DNA of 64,000 nt from Galbula dea (GCA_013399015.1 VWZX01009107.1:593992-657991), one strand, 5' to 3'. Counted from the first letter of the stretch, positions 1-61,300 are shown. Notes: generated by a model not told the origin, from the letters alone. Translations and numbers: made by a program.

Positions 1-94
1 TTTTCTCTGTCCTCAGGACATTCCAAGATATAGGGAAGATAAACCCCTGTAACAGTATTCTGATTTTACTTTTTTTTTTTCCCTTTTTATGAAG

Positions 95-48482
<48,388 letters not shown>

Positions 48483-49359
48483 GAGCTGAATCAAAGATGC
48501 AGTATCCCTTGTGAGTGTGGGAGAACAGGACAAAGGAGCGGAGGAATTGGAACAGTTTAGGCCACTAATGTTTTGCAATTAGTTGATTGATTTATTTTTA
48601 TTGTAATATTCTTTTTCCTTCCACGTGGTGCTGTCAGAGTTTAGTTATTCCTGCCTGAGTGCCATTTTCTGGGAAGAAGAGGAAACCTGTAGAAGTAGGG
48701 TTTTTCTACAAACAAAAAGGTAGCCTTGTTACTGAAACTTCTAGGAGCTCTCTTGCTGTGCTAAAAAAAGAAAGGCATTAATGCATGTAATTCCTAGCTT
48801 CTATTTATTTGCACAAAGTGCAGCACATTTTTGTCTCCACTTTTTGATCATTGATACAAGCTGCAGGTTAGAGATCAGTGGAGGAGTAACTCTGCAAGAA
48901 GTGGAGTAACTATGCAGAACGAGTAACGCGGAGTAGCAACTTGAGAGTGAGGGAGTGGGAAGGAGTGGGATATCAGCCATCAGAGCTTCTAAGGCAGTTT
49001 GCAGTTTTCCTGCTGATAGAATTGTTTTCTTCAATTGACTTTCACTCTCTAGGGCTAAAATATGGTCACTTCACCTAGAAAAAAATGAAGGAGATTTGTT
49101 AGAGGAGTTTCCTTACCTGCCTGCCAGGGACTATGGAACTCAAATCTTACTCATCATCTCTTCTTGATCCCATGAGAAAGATTTGTGTATGTGATGGGTT
49201 AGTGGAACCAACACTGGAACTACATTGGCTTCAGCAGAGTCTGGAGAAAGTAACTTCTCTACTGGGAATTAGAAACCTGTTTCCTCTTCCTGTTTCCCAC
49301 TCAGATTTCTTTATTTGTGTTTGTCTCTCTCATCTGCCCACTTGGTTTGTCAGTCCCAA

Positions 49360-49391
49360 ATATATATATATGTGTGTGTATATATATATAG
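49360..49391. repeat. TA/TG dinucleotide repeat in the 3' UTR
   Basis: An AT run, then a TG run, then a second TA run form a self-complementary simple repeat. It includes TGTATATA, which fits the Pumilio consensus UGUANAUA; function is not implied. Confidence 0.85.
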
Positions 49392-49994
49392 GGTCAGACT
49401 TCCATAATAGTTGTGGATGATTTAGCCTCTCCATGGCCTGAAAAATGATGCATTATTATGATGACTGAATAAGGAAAGATTCTAATTGCAGATTAGTTGA
49501 ATATTAGATTATCAGTTGCTTTCCCTCTCATGTTACTTACATAACATGTCATAGTTTTACCATTTAAAGTAATTCTTAGAATTACTTACCACACAGATGT
49601 TTTTTTCCCCCAAAGGAGTTCAGACTCCTTACTCTACCTGTTAGAAATGAGGAAGCATAAAGGCATTTTTAGAAGGGGATACTGCATCTTTAAAGTAACC
49701 TTCAGTATTTATCCAGTACTGTATTTATGTTCAGGACTATAGCTGCATTCCAGATGTGCTAGCCACCACAACAGCAGAATAAAAAACCAATCATTTTGGG
49801 GCCCTATTCACCTAAAAGGAGAATATTATAAAGGGATAAAGCACATGCAGTTGCTGGGGAGATGAAAATACCTTGGGGTTTTTTTGCTCCTACTTCAAGA
49901 ACACAAAATCTGGAGTGCAAGTCATCCATCTGCCAGTATGTGGTTGGGTCTGCCCAAATGTCAGCACCAGAGAGAAATGTTATTTTTACCATCA

Positions 49995-50260
49995 CAGTAG
50001 AACCTCACTAATCCAAAGACCTTCACAGTTTGCTCAAGAAAACTGATTTTCCTTCCACAATTTTCAGAGAGCAATGTGGTAAGAGTGTGTGAGATGCAAT
50101 ACTGCTTGGATCTAGTGATGCCTTTACTGTTGCATTCTGAACTATTAATGTGAATGATAGAACTACACTGAGGAAATAAAAAGTCTACTACATTTTACAC
50201 TATGCTACCTTACTGTCACTGATCTCCCTGACACAGGCACATATTAGTGAGGTTCTACTG
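49995..50260. mobile_element. Candidate pogo/Tigger-type MITE (266 bp, 18-bp terminal inverted repeats)
   Basis: CAGTAGAACCTCACTAAT at 49995-50012 is perfectly inverted at 50243-50260. The end sequence CAGTAGAACCTC resembles Tigger/pogo family termini (CAGT-g-GaaCCTCg). The flanking dinucleotide is CA on both sides, not the TA expected for pogo elements, which weakens the family call. No transposase frame exists inside, consistent with a non-autonomous element. It also contains an AATAAA at 50175-50180. Confidence 0.6.
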
Positions 50261-51988
50261 CATGGAAGAATGACATTTATTTTCTTGTGGGACCATTTTC
50301 TCAAACAAGATAAATGCCATTTGTTGTCTTAAAAGTGAGCTGGAAGTTCTCCAACATACATTCCTGTCACAGGAAGCTCTATGGTGCACCTTGATGTTCT
50401 CTTTTATTGTAATTAGCAACATATCAATATTATTTTTGACACTGTGTTGTACAAAGACCATTTATAATTACACTAACAAATTTGTTGCTGACACAATAAT
50501 ATATTTTTTTCTATACAAAAGTGCTCCTTAATATGACATGTGAGTTAAGAAATGGCTTCTCAGCACTTTTCAGGTTTTCTGGTAGGAAAATAAGCCAGCC
50601 AAGCAAAAACCTAAAAGTAACCACGTGAAGATTAGCATCCAGTGCTATGCCAGCTGCTGGCAAAACAGTGATTGGAAAATACTCATGAGTAAGCATGAGT
50701 GAGTGCAGTCAGTGAATGCATATCCAATTCATATTTGAGGAGCCTTTGTATCAGAATGATAGTGCATTGTATTTATACTTGGTAGAGGTAGGATACTTCT
50801 GTTGAAAATACAGAAAACAACCAGTCTTGGACTTCTAGTAACCTATGTTTATATAAGCCTGCTGGGAATCCTTGTTTCTAGCTCAGGTTTTCCTGTCCAC
50901 AGCACATAAGTCAATATTTGTTTGTACTTGCATCTGGAAATACTTCTTGTATTGACTGACATCATGCAGAAATAAATTCCAGCCACAAAATGGTTTTACT
51001 TTGTTGGAAGGATAAGAGTGTGACCAATGTGGTAGGTAACTCACTCATGTCATATTGTCATTTTTGCGTCAGGATTGCAACTTGCATGTGTGAGGTCATG
51101 ATAAAAGGTTATTTACAATGGCATTAGACTGGATGGTGCTATGTTATATTATACAACTGACCAAACTCTTCCATAGTGCAGTTCTGCTCCTTTCGTTCTT
51201 AAGGCACTGGAGTTGCACCAGGGAAAAATTTGACCAATTAGGTAGGCAACAGTCATGAAGTGTTGTGACAGGTTGTGGTTTTGGGGTGTTAAAATACTCA
51301 AAAGCAACTGCAGTGATACAGGAGCCAGACTGAACCCTAGCATGACTACAAATCTTACTTGGATTCTGGTGTCACACAGATGCTTGAGGGAGAGTGACCC
51401 TTGATCTTCAAGAAAAACACAGTCACACTTAGAGATTAATTTGGAATGACTTCATTTTTTGGTTACTTGTCCAGGTTTCAGGCCCAATGTCATTGTGTTC
51501 TCTAATGACCATGCAGTTTGCACCCTGAGGTGTGAACAGTTGATGCACTGAAAAGTGGTGAAAGGATTGCTGAGGAGCACACTGCCCTCTGTGTGGCTGT
51601 ACCTATGTGTCCCCATCTCCAGCATGGATCATTTACCTTCATCTCCAAATTTCTTCCCCTCCTCCTACCCCTGGAGCAGCACTTTTAGGTGAGAGGGAGA
51701 AACACTTGTATTATTTTTCTTTCCTCCCTCTTTCTTGTTTTAATTGCATACCTGTGAGATGTGCAGATAACAATAGGGCATTTGCAGGGTGTGGATTTGT
51801 GTGTTTCTGTTCTGAGCTAATTTTCCAAGCAGAAACTCCCTTTGAAATCATGGCTTTTTGAAAACAAAACAAAACTAAGAAATGGTGGACTGGATGCTCC
51901 CTGTTTGCATTTTATTTATCTGCTGAGGTCTAGTACATGAAATAGTGTTTAAAGGTTGAGCCATAAAGTGAAAGGTTTATTCTCTGGA

Positions 51989-52480
51989 CTATAGACTTTC
52001 TTCTCGAGGGTGGTGCATGTGGTCAGGGTAAGCTACAGAAGGTGCAGGTGGTTTTTCAGGGCCCTGCAATTCCTTGCCCAGTTTTTCAGCTGGTGCATAT
52101 GGTGCTTTATAATGCAATTTCTGAAGTAAAATTCCCTTATGCTGCACCCCCTTCCCCTTAGGAACACGCACAATTTCAGAAGGGTTATTGTAGCCTCTGG
52201 TTTCACAGTTTCTCCAAAGCGTGGTGAAGTACCAGGATAAACACTCAAGATGAGCTGAGAAGTGTCACCAAAAGGGATCATTTTAGCTGACACACCTGAA
52301 GGGCCCTGCTCTGAACACTGAATGACTTCTGCAGGCTCCTGACAGCAGCACAGGGCTTTGTCTTCTGTGGCTCTGCAGAGCACTGGGGGGGGAAGCAACA
52401 AAATGTTCAGTGGATTTCTGATGGACCTGTGCAGCTAAATGTTTCTGAAGCTGTGGGATCCTGTTGTCTTCAGCCATCAT
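51989..52480 (-). pseudogene. Antisense coding-like block with two frameshifts (unrecognised protein)
   Basis: On the - strand an ATG-ATG at 52480-52475 opens MMAEDNRIPQLQKHLAAQ. The frame breaks at a run of eight C (G8 at 52385-52392 on +). A second frame then carries AKMIPFGDTSQLILSVYPGT and ETVKPEATIT. It breaks again near 52165-52185, and a third frame carries RVPKGKGVQHKGILLQKLH, YKAPYAPAEKLGKEL and ends HHPREESL with TAG at 51989-51991. Joined loosely this is about 160 residues with few chance-like features. An AATAAA on the - strand lies about 10 bases after the stop, and a TTTTACAG acceptor-like site lies just before the ATG. This fits a retrocopy or a small gene damaged by two indels; the homopolymer break could also be an assembly error. 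I do not recognise the protein. Confidence 0.5.
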
Positions 52481-53303
52481 GCTTTGTCACTGTAAAACCA
52501 ATGAAAAGGAAAACAAAAAAAAGAGCATTTTTTTAGTCTAATTTAAGGAGCTGCTTCTTTTATAGCACATAATATTTCGCTTTGTACTATATTTGATAGT
52601 TAAAGGATAATTTAGTCTGTAGAATAACTTTGTTGTATTTGTACTGTTCATGAATGTTACAAGAAAAGTGCTTTACTTTGTTGCCATAATTCTCTTGGAC
52701 TGCTGTAAAATATTTTTTTTCTGCTTTACAGAAACTTAACTCTATTCTCATTTTCAGTACAGGGTTTTTTGTGTGTATGTATTTTTTTTTGTCAGTATTC
52801 TGTATGTTTACATCTGTTCAACATTAGCCATTCTATGCCTTTGTAGGGCAGTATTACTCCTGCAGTATGACAGCAATGTGAAATCCTCTCATACCTAACA
52901 TGCATGAGAATTACAGATTTATTGGGGAGATCCCTAACCTGCATAGACACATTTTCTATCTGCATTCAGTGAAGTAAATGCCCTCCTTCAGTCCTCTACC
53001 AAAGAAAATATTATTCCCACAGGACACAAGCTTGGAAAGTGGTTCTCTGGATCTTCAGAAGGGGGTGTAGTTGGTTTCAGCAGGATTGCTACAGTGTAAT
53101 GCTGTTATGCTTTGCTTTGTTACCCCACCAGACAGGACTGGGTGAAACAAGCATTTTAGCAGTTTTTTTTGTTTGAAGACAGTGTTTTGTTTAGAATTCA
53201 GGGATCATGCTTCCTTTAATGGTGCTGTTTGTTTTATTATTATTTTGTAAGAAAATGACCTTTTGTTGCCTACAGAAATGACCATTCATGAAACCATAAA
53301 TTA

Positions 53304-53309
53304 AATAAA
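53304..53309 (+). terminator. ASXL3: Candidate main ASXL3 polyadenylation signal
   Basis: AATAAA lies in an AT-rich context (ATTAAATAAAATAATTTG), followed by T- and C-rich sequence suitable as a downstream element. A second AATAAA follows at 53415-53420. The location gives a 3' UTR of about 4.8 kb. Confidence 0.5.
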
Positions 53310-53330
53310 ATAATTTGTCTTCATAACTTC

Positions 53331-56300
53331 TCTCTTCTCCCTATCCTTTTCCCCTTCCCTGTCCCTTGGAAATAACAACTTGGGCTTCAATATTAAAATA
53401 TCCTGAAAAAAAATAATAAAGAGATAAAATAAGATTTGTCATTTGTTTATTTATTTTCTGTTCAGTGCCTTAGGCAGGAGATCCTGCTTGTGCACATCCA
53501 TTGTATATAGAGGTTGATGAAATAGAATTGTGAGAGAAAAATCAGTCCTTTGTAAAGGATTGTCAATTACAATGATGTAAGACAGTTTGAGTGACTTCTG
53601 ATGTAACACAACTACTAATCATCTTATACTAGTAAAATAAAACTAGGTGGTGTATATTAAGTTGTTGTAAGCAGATTAGTTTGTGGATGAAAGTGATTAC
53701 GTTGCATTGGGTAGTTAATGCTGGCTGTATGTTAATACTTGGCCTCTGTGTTTCTCATCCTCACAGCAAAAGAAACTAAATGTCTATGATACATGAAAGG
53801 CAACCAGTCCAACTTACATTCCTCAAACCAGTTATCTCTGGAAGTCTGGAAGGTCCTCCTGAAATGGGAGTTCAGTAGCCATTAAGTTAAAAGTAAAACC
53901 AAAACCAACACCAACCAAACAAACAAAAAACCCCACCCCAAACAAACACAGAAACCACACCAAAAAAAAAACCCCACAAAAAAGCCCCAGAACCAAACCA
54001 CAACAACCAAAAAAAGCTTTCATCATGTTGTCTTGCAAAGAGAGCTTTGAGTACTGGTGGTTAGAGTGCAAGTGTTAGAGGGTGGGCAACAAAGAACTTC
54101 TTAGACCAGGACAGCACATCCTGAGCACCCTATTGTCCAGCCTCCTGTCCTTCAGATCTGGTACCATCTGAAAGTCTTGTTAGCAGCAAACAGCAGCTCC
54201 TTCTGCCCAAATCTGTCCAATTCCAGAAAGAAGAATGTACCAACCTATGTAGTTTATAATCCAATGACTTCTTTTCATATCCAACATCTACCTGCTGAAG
54301 TGCCCCAGCTGGTGCTGTCATGCAGATTGTTTAATTTGTTCTATTCTGATTAGATATCTGGTTTTGCATGGTGCTGTGTCAAATCATGGCCCGACTCTGC
54401 TTCTGACAGGAACAGCTGGGGTTTTTACTATTTTTTGTCTGAGCAATGCAATACAAATCAATCTGTTAAACCTGTACTACCTAAATACTCACTCTCGTCC
54501 TTTTCCTTCTTTTGACTTTTAAAACCTGTGGAATACTTCCTCACACTTTTCTTCGATCTTAAAAAACAATAAGTGGTTAGGTTTTCTGTTGTGTTCGCTA
54601 ATGACCTTTAAAGTGCTAGTAGACGAAGCTTTGTGACTGCTGTCAGAGCCCATGTGCTCTCCCTGGGTCAGCCCAGACATCCCAGAGCAGTGCAGCCAGC
54701 AGATGGCATCAGGAGAAAACCTGCTGCTGGGCTCTCAGCTTCCCTGTCCCTCAAGAGCACAGAGCAGGGAGAAAAACAACCTCGAATATACAGGGTTTCT
54801 GGGTTTGCCTTTCTTCAGTGTGGAGCTCTAGCTGTAGTGAAGACAAGCCCTTCACCCCCCTGACACCCCAGGCCTGGAACTTGGCTTCCTTACAGAAGCC
54901 ATGCCCTGAAGCTGACATCATCCTTGCCTGCACTTGGCACTGGCTGGGCTGTGGAGCTGATGCGGTTGAAGTACTGATACACTGGAAAATATTCGTCCCC
55001 AGGCCAGAGCCAGGGCATATTTTTTTTTCATGCTGTTTCATTTGCTGCTCAGGGATGAAGAGAGACAGCAACCCAGTTCTTTGTATCCAATGTGAAGGTA
55101 TCTTCCCTGCTTGGTGTGCAGAGGGTGTGCTGTTGGCATGCCTGTCTTTGTTAGAAGCCATGGCTTGCAGATGAAGGACCACTGAGTAGCAATAGCTCTG
55201 AGCACCACCACCTCGGAGATGGCTTTTGATGATGAGGAAGGTAGACAAGCACAGGCACTGCTGGTACCTGCTTGTGGAGGCAGAGTCCACTGTTAGCTAG
55301 GTTTTTTGGAAACTGAGCTGGGTAGAGAAATAAAGCAACATTTGTTGAGATCATTCAGACCCTTGGACACTGGTGCTCTGCAAATACATTAGCAGACAGT
55401 GATCTGAGGAGTTTGTTGTATCTCAGTTAAATGGCAACAGTTTAAGTACTGAAAAGTTCATGCTTCCAGCCTGGGAGGTGCATAGTGGCACACCAGCAGT
55501 GTTGAAACCAACACTTGTTTCACACATCCATGGGGAAAAAATACCTGGGTTGTACTTTTTGAAGCTGCTGACACCCTCAGGAAGTGTGAACCTCTATGGT
55601 CAGGTCACCTTTCTAAAGTCCTTCTCTACCGTGCCCTTTGCCCTGGGCTCATAGAGCTTAGTTCAGCTAAGTGTGTGTATAGAGCTGCTAACAGTAAGAA
55701 CATCTTCTGTAGCTCTAAACTGAGAAAGAAATTTAAATATTTAAGTTAAAAACAGATCCACAGCCAGTTGGTAGTCCATAATTACAAAACCTGATGGCTA
55801 GGTTCTTAGCAATGGCTGTCTGAAGGTATTTTAAAATCCTTCTGGTTAGGAAGTGTAAAGATTGCTGCATGCTCAGCATTTCCCAAATTAAGGCTTTGTT
55901 TTGGTTTCCTAAAACAAAAAAAAAAAAAAGAAAAAAACATTTCAGAGCCTTGCTTTAGTTTCCTGATTCTTAAAGTCTCTGCTTGCATTGCCAGGCAAGT
56001 CTGATTTATAATCTTTGCTGTGTAGGACAGTTCAAAAAGTAATCCAGAAATACTTTCAGTGTCACCTCTTCCACTTGTGTGTGTCCTGCTACCTAGGATG
56101 AATTCATCTGAGTGGGGAAAATCTCCATTTGAGATTTGGTTCTTTCAAAATCAACTGAAAGGGCAGTGAAAATAGCCAGTGTGATTCAAGGGACTGTGTA
56201 GAGTATTACTAGGCTTGAGGAACAGACCTTCTCCTTCTTCTAAATTTTCAGAGAAGTAATATCAAGATCTTTATGGAGTGTGCAGGTGACAGGAAGGAGG

Positions 56301-56599
56301 AATGATCTCTACACTGGTGCCAATGGTACTTGAATAGTTAATAAAAAAGGATTTAGGGACACTAATGCAGAATATGAAATAACTCTTGGGAGGAAGAGAA
56401 AGAAATGTGTGAGGTGTCAGCCACAAGGGGTGCTTCTCTCTGGCATCTGATGGTTGTGATGTGGATCTATCTACCAAAGGAGAGTAAGGCATTAGGAAAA
56501 TGGGTTGTGAAGTACACTTAAATCAGGATTAAATATTAGGGAACTTCTAGTGCTGCAAAACCAGAGCTGATTTTATCCATATATTATAGAATCTGGAAA
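53331..56599. other. Intergenic sequence downstream of ASXL3
   Basis: No gene is supported. It contains the A/C-only tract at about 53888-54018 and an A-rich run at about 55914-55937. The longest open frame (54751-55290 on -, 179 codons) has no domain, no conserved-looking motif and a mixed composition; I treat it as chance. Confidence 0.65.
53888..54018. repeat. A/C-rich low-complexity tract
   Basis: About 130 bases are nearly all A and C, in irregular units such as ACCAAA, CAAACAAAC and AAAACCCCAC. The complementary strand is G/T-only and gives a spurious Gly/Phe/Val/Leu-rich open frame. Confidence 0.9.
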
Positions 56600-58320
56600 A
56601 CAGGACTGCCAGAAATGAGGAGGCCAACTCGTCCCTGCTGTCCCCCAGCAAGCTCAGCCTGCTGCTGAGGGCAGGGGCCCTGCTCAGCCAGCTCCCTTGG
56701 TTCAGTGCCTCACTGCTCTTGCAATTAACAAGCTTATCCTAATGTTTAACCCAAATCTTCCTTGCTACTGTTTAAGCCCATTCAGTCTTATCTAGGCTTC
56801 ACAGGCACTGAAAATAACTTTTTCCTTTCCTCTTTCCAGCAGTCTATTGGATAGCTAGGCTATTAATTTGTCTCTCTTGGTTTTCCATTGTTTAAGCTAA
56901 ACAATTCTAATACTCAGCCTTTCTTTATAGGTCATGTTTTCCAACCTCCTACCATTTTCACTGATCTCTCTCCAGTTAGTTCAAATCCTTTTTGCTGTTC
57001 AGTTCCCAAGAGTGATTACATTATCTTAGCTGAGGCTGTGCAGAGAGGTAGGATTGCTTTAAATGCCTTAAAGGCTAACATTCTGTTCCTGTGTCCCAAA
57101 AGAGTGTCTGTTTTGTCCATAGCTTTGTTCAGGTTCAGGTTGGGTCCTAGTAACCCCTGTATCCTTCCCAATAAATCTGCTTCTGGCTGTTGCTTCTCCA
57201 CCCTATCTTTGAATAATTATTTCTAAATAAAGACTATTCTATTTATCAGTGCTTAGTGCTGTCCTAAGCTTTTAAATCATAACTTGAACTTGCCCAGATC
57301 ATCCTAAATTCTGATCTTATCTGTCAACAACTTAACAGTATTCCCCAAGTAGGTATCAACTGCAAATTCAGAAAACCAAGACCACAGTATCACAGGCTAA
57401 TTCCCATTGGAAGTACCCTCAGTGTGGACATTGAGCCCAGTCTGCAGCTCAGGACTCACTGTCCCACCACCCAGGACTAAAAAGCTGGAAGGAACTGGAG
57501 CCATGCCAGAAGTGACTCTGCTGTGGTTGCCACCCTGGCTATGTGAGAATGGTTTTCCACCCACTCTTGACTAGCTGGGTAACAGTCTTGTCTAGACCAT
57601 GTTTTTCCAGTTTCCTTATGAAAATGTCATGGAAGTAGTGCTAAAAGCTTCCCTGAGAGGGAGATGTGAGATCTGCCGCTCCTCAGTCCATGGTGCCTGC
57701 TACTCTGCCACAGAGGAAAGTTAGGCTGGGTTGACCCAGCTTCTTCTTGAGGAATTGATGCTGACTGTAGCTGGTTTACTTTTTGTCTCTGAGCTTGTGC
57801 TAACATTTCTCCAGAGAGTGAAAGGAAGCTGCTGATACTAATTCCTTCCATTCCTCTTTTGAGATCTAGGTGGTTATGATGTTCACCCTTCCCCAGTCTC
57901 CCTTGCACCACCCACTTTCATGAGCTCTTCTGACAGCCCTGTGACTGAATCAACCACCCCTTCAAGTGCTGTCCTGTGGAGGGCCACAATGCCCAAGGCA
58001 TTTTAAAACACAGAGCTCATACAAGTGCTCTCTAACCTGTCCAAGGCTGAGATAGTATATTCTGTCTCTGGTATAACTATCTGATTATAGCCACCATTTT
58101 TAGGGATAGCTTTCCCTCTCCCTTAAATAGGTAACTAGCTGGCACTTGGTGTTCCTCCTGCTGCTGCTGGTTTTTAAGAGTGATTTATTTTGTTGTGGTT
58201 TTTAATGTTGTTTGCTGGTCAAAACTGATTTTGTGCTTGGCCTTTCTGATTCCACCCTTGCATGCTTGTACTGTTTGGTTATCACTTTCTGTGTACTACT
58301 TTTCCTTGAGGAAAGAAGTG
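56600..58320 (-). mobile_element. Ancient CR1/L3-type LINE, antisense, about 1.7 kb
   Basis: On the + strand the reverse-complement landmarks occur in order: 'ttaacccaaatcttccttgct' near 56747, 'gtcatgttttccaacctcct' near 56931, 'atcttagctgaggctgtgc' near 57024, 'taggtatcaactgcaaattc' near 57351, then 'ctagaccatgtttttccag' with 'ttatgaaaatgtcatggaa' near 57593-57634. Spacing and order match an old CR1/L3 ORF2 and 3' end. It is broken by many stops and indels. Confidence 0.65.
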
Positions 58321-61300
58321 TTCATGAAGAGGAAGTATGAATAACAGTTGTCCTCTGGCTATGCTTATCACTTCTCTGAAGTAAAACTCACTTTTTTCTT
58401 CAGAACTTTGGTTGAACTTAAGAAGGTAGACAGGAAAACTCTCTGGACAACCCAAGCCCAAAAAGTAACTTTAAACTACACATTAAAATACCTACCAACT
58501 ATTATTCACAGGTTCTTAAAGTTAAAAGATCAAATGGATTTCAAGATCTTCAAGATCAATAATACACAATGTGCAAGAGATCCACTATGACATTAAGATC
58601 ATAAAGACAAATTATGAGGAAAACAGTACTTTGACAGAGTATATGTTTTTATCAAGCTAAAGCTTAGTCCTGAAACAAAAAGAGATCTGTACTGAATATC
58701 AGAAAATGAGCTGAAATAGTAGTTATAGTAAAAAAATATAGTAATAATGATCATTATGTCTGTGTAGTTTGAAAACTGGAGAGCCTAATGGAATAAATCC
58801 CTTTTAGACACTGCACAAAAATGATTTCAAAAGACTAATTCAGCTGCCCAAAGCAGTGAATTAACAGTAGCTGCACTTTCTTATTTTACAACACATTTTG
58901 CAGAATTTAGTGTTTTTTGACTGATTTTCTGTAAGCATACAGCTGGTAGTCATTTGGTCCAGTGGTAGAGAGTGTAAATATTTCACAAGTATAGGATTTT
59001 AGATCAATTTAATGTTTGCTTTACCTGCATAAAGATCTCTGTCATTTGTCAAGGAGCAAGAACCTGTTTCCTCTAAGGTTAATGCATGGGTTTGGGTGGG
59101 TTTGGGACACCTCAGGCAGCAGCTTTCCAAGTGCCAGAGGTAAAAACTCTGCTTTGGGAGACAGTCCCATTCAAAGCAAGGACACAGAAAAGAAACTTCC
59201 TGGCATTATTTATGTTTGGATTCTTTGTTGTTGTTTGGGGTTTTTTTCCTTAGAATAGATTGAGATTTGCTTGGAACTGCAATGGATATGCAGAGGAACC
59301 TTAAATTTGAACACCCAACCACAGCACAGCAAACCCCCCCCCACTGTGGCTGCTGCTATCAGCCCAGCACAGTGATGTCCCCTGACACCTTGCCAAGAAG
59401 CAGCTGTTGTGGAAAATAAATAAACTCTCTGTCATTCTATCAAGCAGGACAGGTCTCAGCTTTGGCAGATGGAGAAGTGAAGAAGAAATAAATGTTAATC
59501 AGAACTTGAGAAATGTAAACACTCCTTATTTGTGCCTCAGAAATAATCCTGCTCCTTGATACAGAAGGTTATTAAAGAGTATGGGGTTTGTACATGTGGA
59601 TTTTCTTATGTTGAAGATTGATGGCATAGAGTAGGTTTATTATCACTTAAATTATAGGGCTTTATTATCAATTACTTGGGTTTACACAATAACCTTTTCT
59701 TGTAGTTTGAAATTATTAGCATTTGGTTGTCTGCCTGCTTACACCCTCCAAGCTATTAGCATAAATACTCATCCTCCCACTAAAAAGATGTGTGGGTTCA
59801 CAGGATTCACACTGTGGTAACTGGCAATACAGCTATGTTATACAGTACAAGAACATTAACTGTCCTAAAGTACATGGGTGCTGTTAATCACCATTATTTC
59901 TTAATTACATATGTATTTGGGTATGTTATGCCTGTAAGTTGCAGCCTAGTTGCAGAGCTTATCTGCCAAAGTCCTCTTTTTCTGCTTCTCCTGGTTTCAC
60001 TGGGATATAATCCAAGCCCAGCCATGGTCTGCAGATCATTAGCAGTTTCAAGTCAGCCTGGGGCTTAAGCTCAGAGTGGCAAAAGCCAAGGCAGTGATCT
60101 GAGTTGCGCACCAGGTGTATCCTATATCATTAATGTCATGCTCATTATAAAGGGGGAAGTTTGCTGAGACTAAGTCTCTTTTTCCCTGCTCCTGCAGACT
60201 GTTTTGCTGCTTGCTGTGCCTGCCCTGGGCTGAGTATACCTTTGTACACCTTCTATTGGTATTACTATTAGTTTGCTAAATCTGTTCTCATTTCAACTCA
60301 CAGGTCTCCTTTCCTTTCCTCACTCCACCTGCTCTGCTGGGGAGGGGTCACTGGGTGATAGAGCAACTGCTGCAGTTTAGCCCCAGGCACTTGCTAAGTG
60401 TAAATATTGTATTACCTAGTAGGTAGGAGGCTCTTGCCCAAAACTTGCTGTCCAGCAGGTGATACTGCCTCTATCTAAGCTCCTGAGTTACCTGTGCCTA
60501 GGAAAGCTTGTGAGCTGTGAGTCAGTCTTGGGACTTTCCTGGAATAGTGCTTCTTGGCACAGAGCAGAGCATCAGCAGAGGACATTCTTGCAGTGTGTTA
60601 GTAGGCTTGGTCATATTTCAATGCTGGCAAAGGTCCTGGACACTTCTGAATTTACAATCAGAGGGACAGCCAAGGTGTCTGCCCAGATGTACAGGATTTA
60701 TTTCCAGTCTGTGAGTTGCACAGGTGATGTGTGAAGGCACAAGTGTACAAGGATTTGAGTTACATCACTTTCATGGGCATACCTTGATCATCAGTAAATT
60801 TGATGGACCCTGGGTGTGTCAGACTCCCTGCAGGTGCACTGCAAGCACTTTCAGTCTGAAAATCTCAGCCAGTAATAGGGGAACTCTAAGAGAGGCTGAG
60901 ACTGTGCAAAGAACTCTTTTAGCCTATTGATTTTATGGATGCACATCTCCTTCTATCAGTTGCTACTGTGCTTTGTTGTAAAGCTGTTTAAGACAGTTGC
61001 AGGTTTTATTCCTGATCTCCTTACTGTTGTGTTTCTCAGCAGCTTACCATGCTTCTGTTCACAGGAGAGAAATACAGATGTGGCTTGCTTATGTTGTTGG
61101 CCTCAGCATTACACATCTGTCACCAGAACTTTCTTCCAGTACAATTTGGTTCTTTGCTTCCCTTTAAACATGCTGTGCTAGTCACCTGTACTTCTGAAAG
61201 CTAAAATTTACTTCACAAAAGGCAGAAAGAAAAGAGCTCTAATGGAGAGAAGAATTCCTTTCACCAGTATTTATGAAACATCTTGAAGTTTTCATTGTAT

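Larger units (their letters stand above)
48483..53330 (+). other. ASXL3: Probable ASXL3 3' UTR
   Basis: From the stop codon to the clustered AATAAA signals near 53.3 kb the sequence is AT-rich, with no further ASXL3 coding. A 3' UTR of nearly 5 kb is inferred from the absence of an earlier convincing end and from the UTR-like T-rich character of 52.5-53.3 kb. Earlier AATAAA hexamers exist at 49778-49783, 50175-50180 and 50971-50976 and could give shorter forms. Inside lie a TG/TA microsatellite, an inverted-repeat element (49995-50260) and an antisense coding-like block (51989-52480). Confidence 0.6.

Noticed and set aside
53832..54071. - strand hydrophobic Gly/Phe/Val/Leu-rich frame resembling membrane segments
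   Set aside because: It is simply the reading of the A/C-rich low-complexity tract.
54751..55290. 179-codon - strand open frame downstream of ASXL3
   Set aside because: No recognisable motif, no promoter, splice or poly(A) logic, and a + strand frame of similar length overlaps it; probably chance in a less AT-rich patch.
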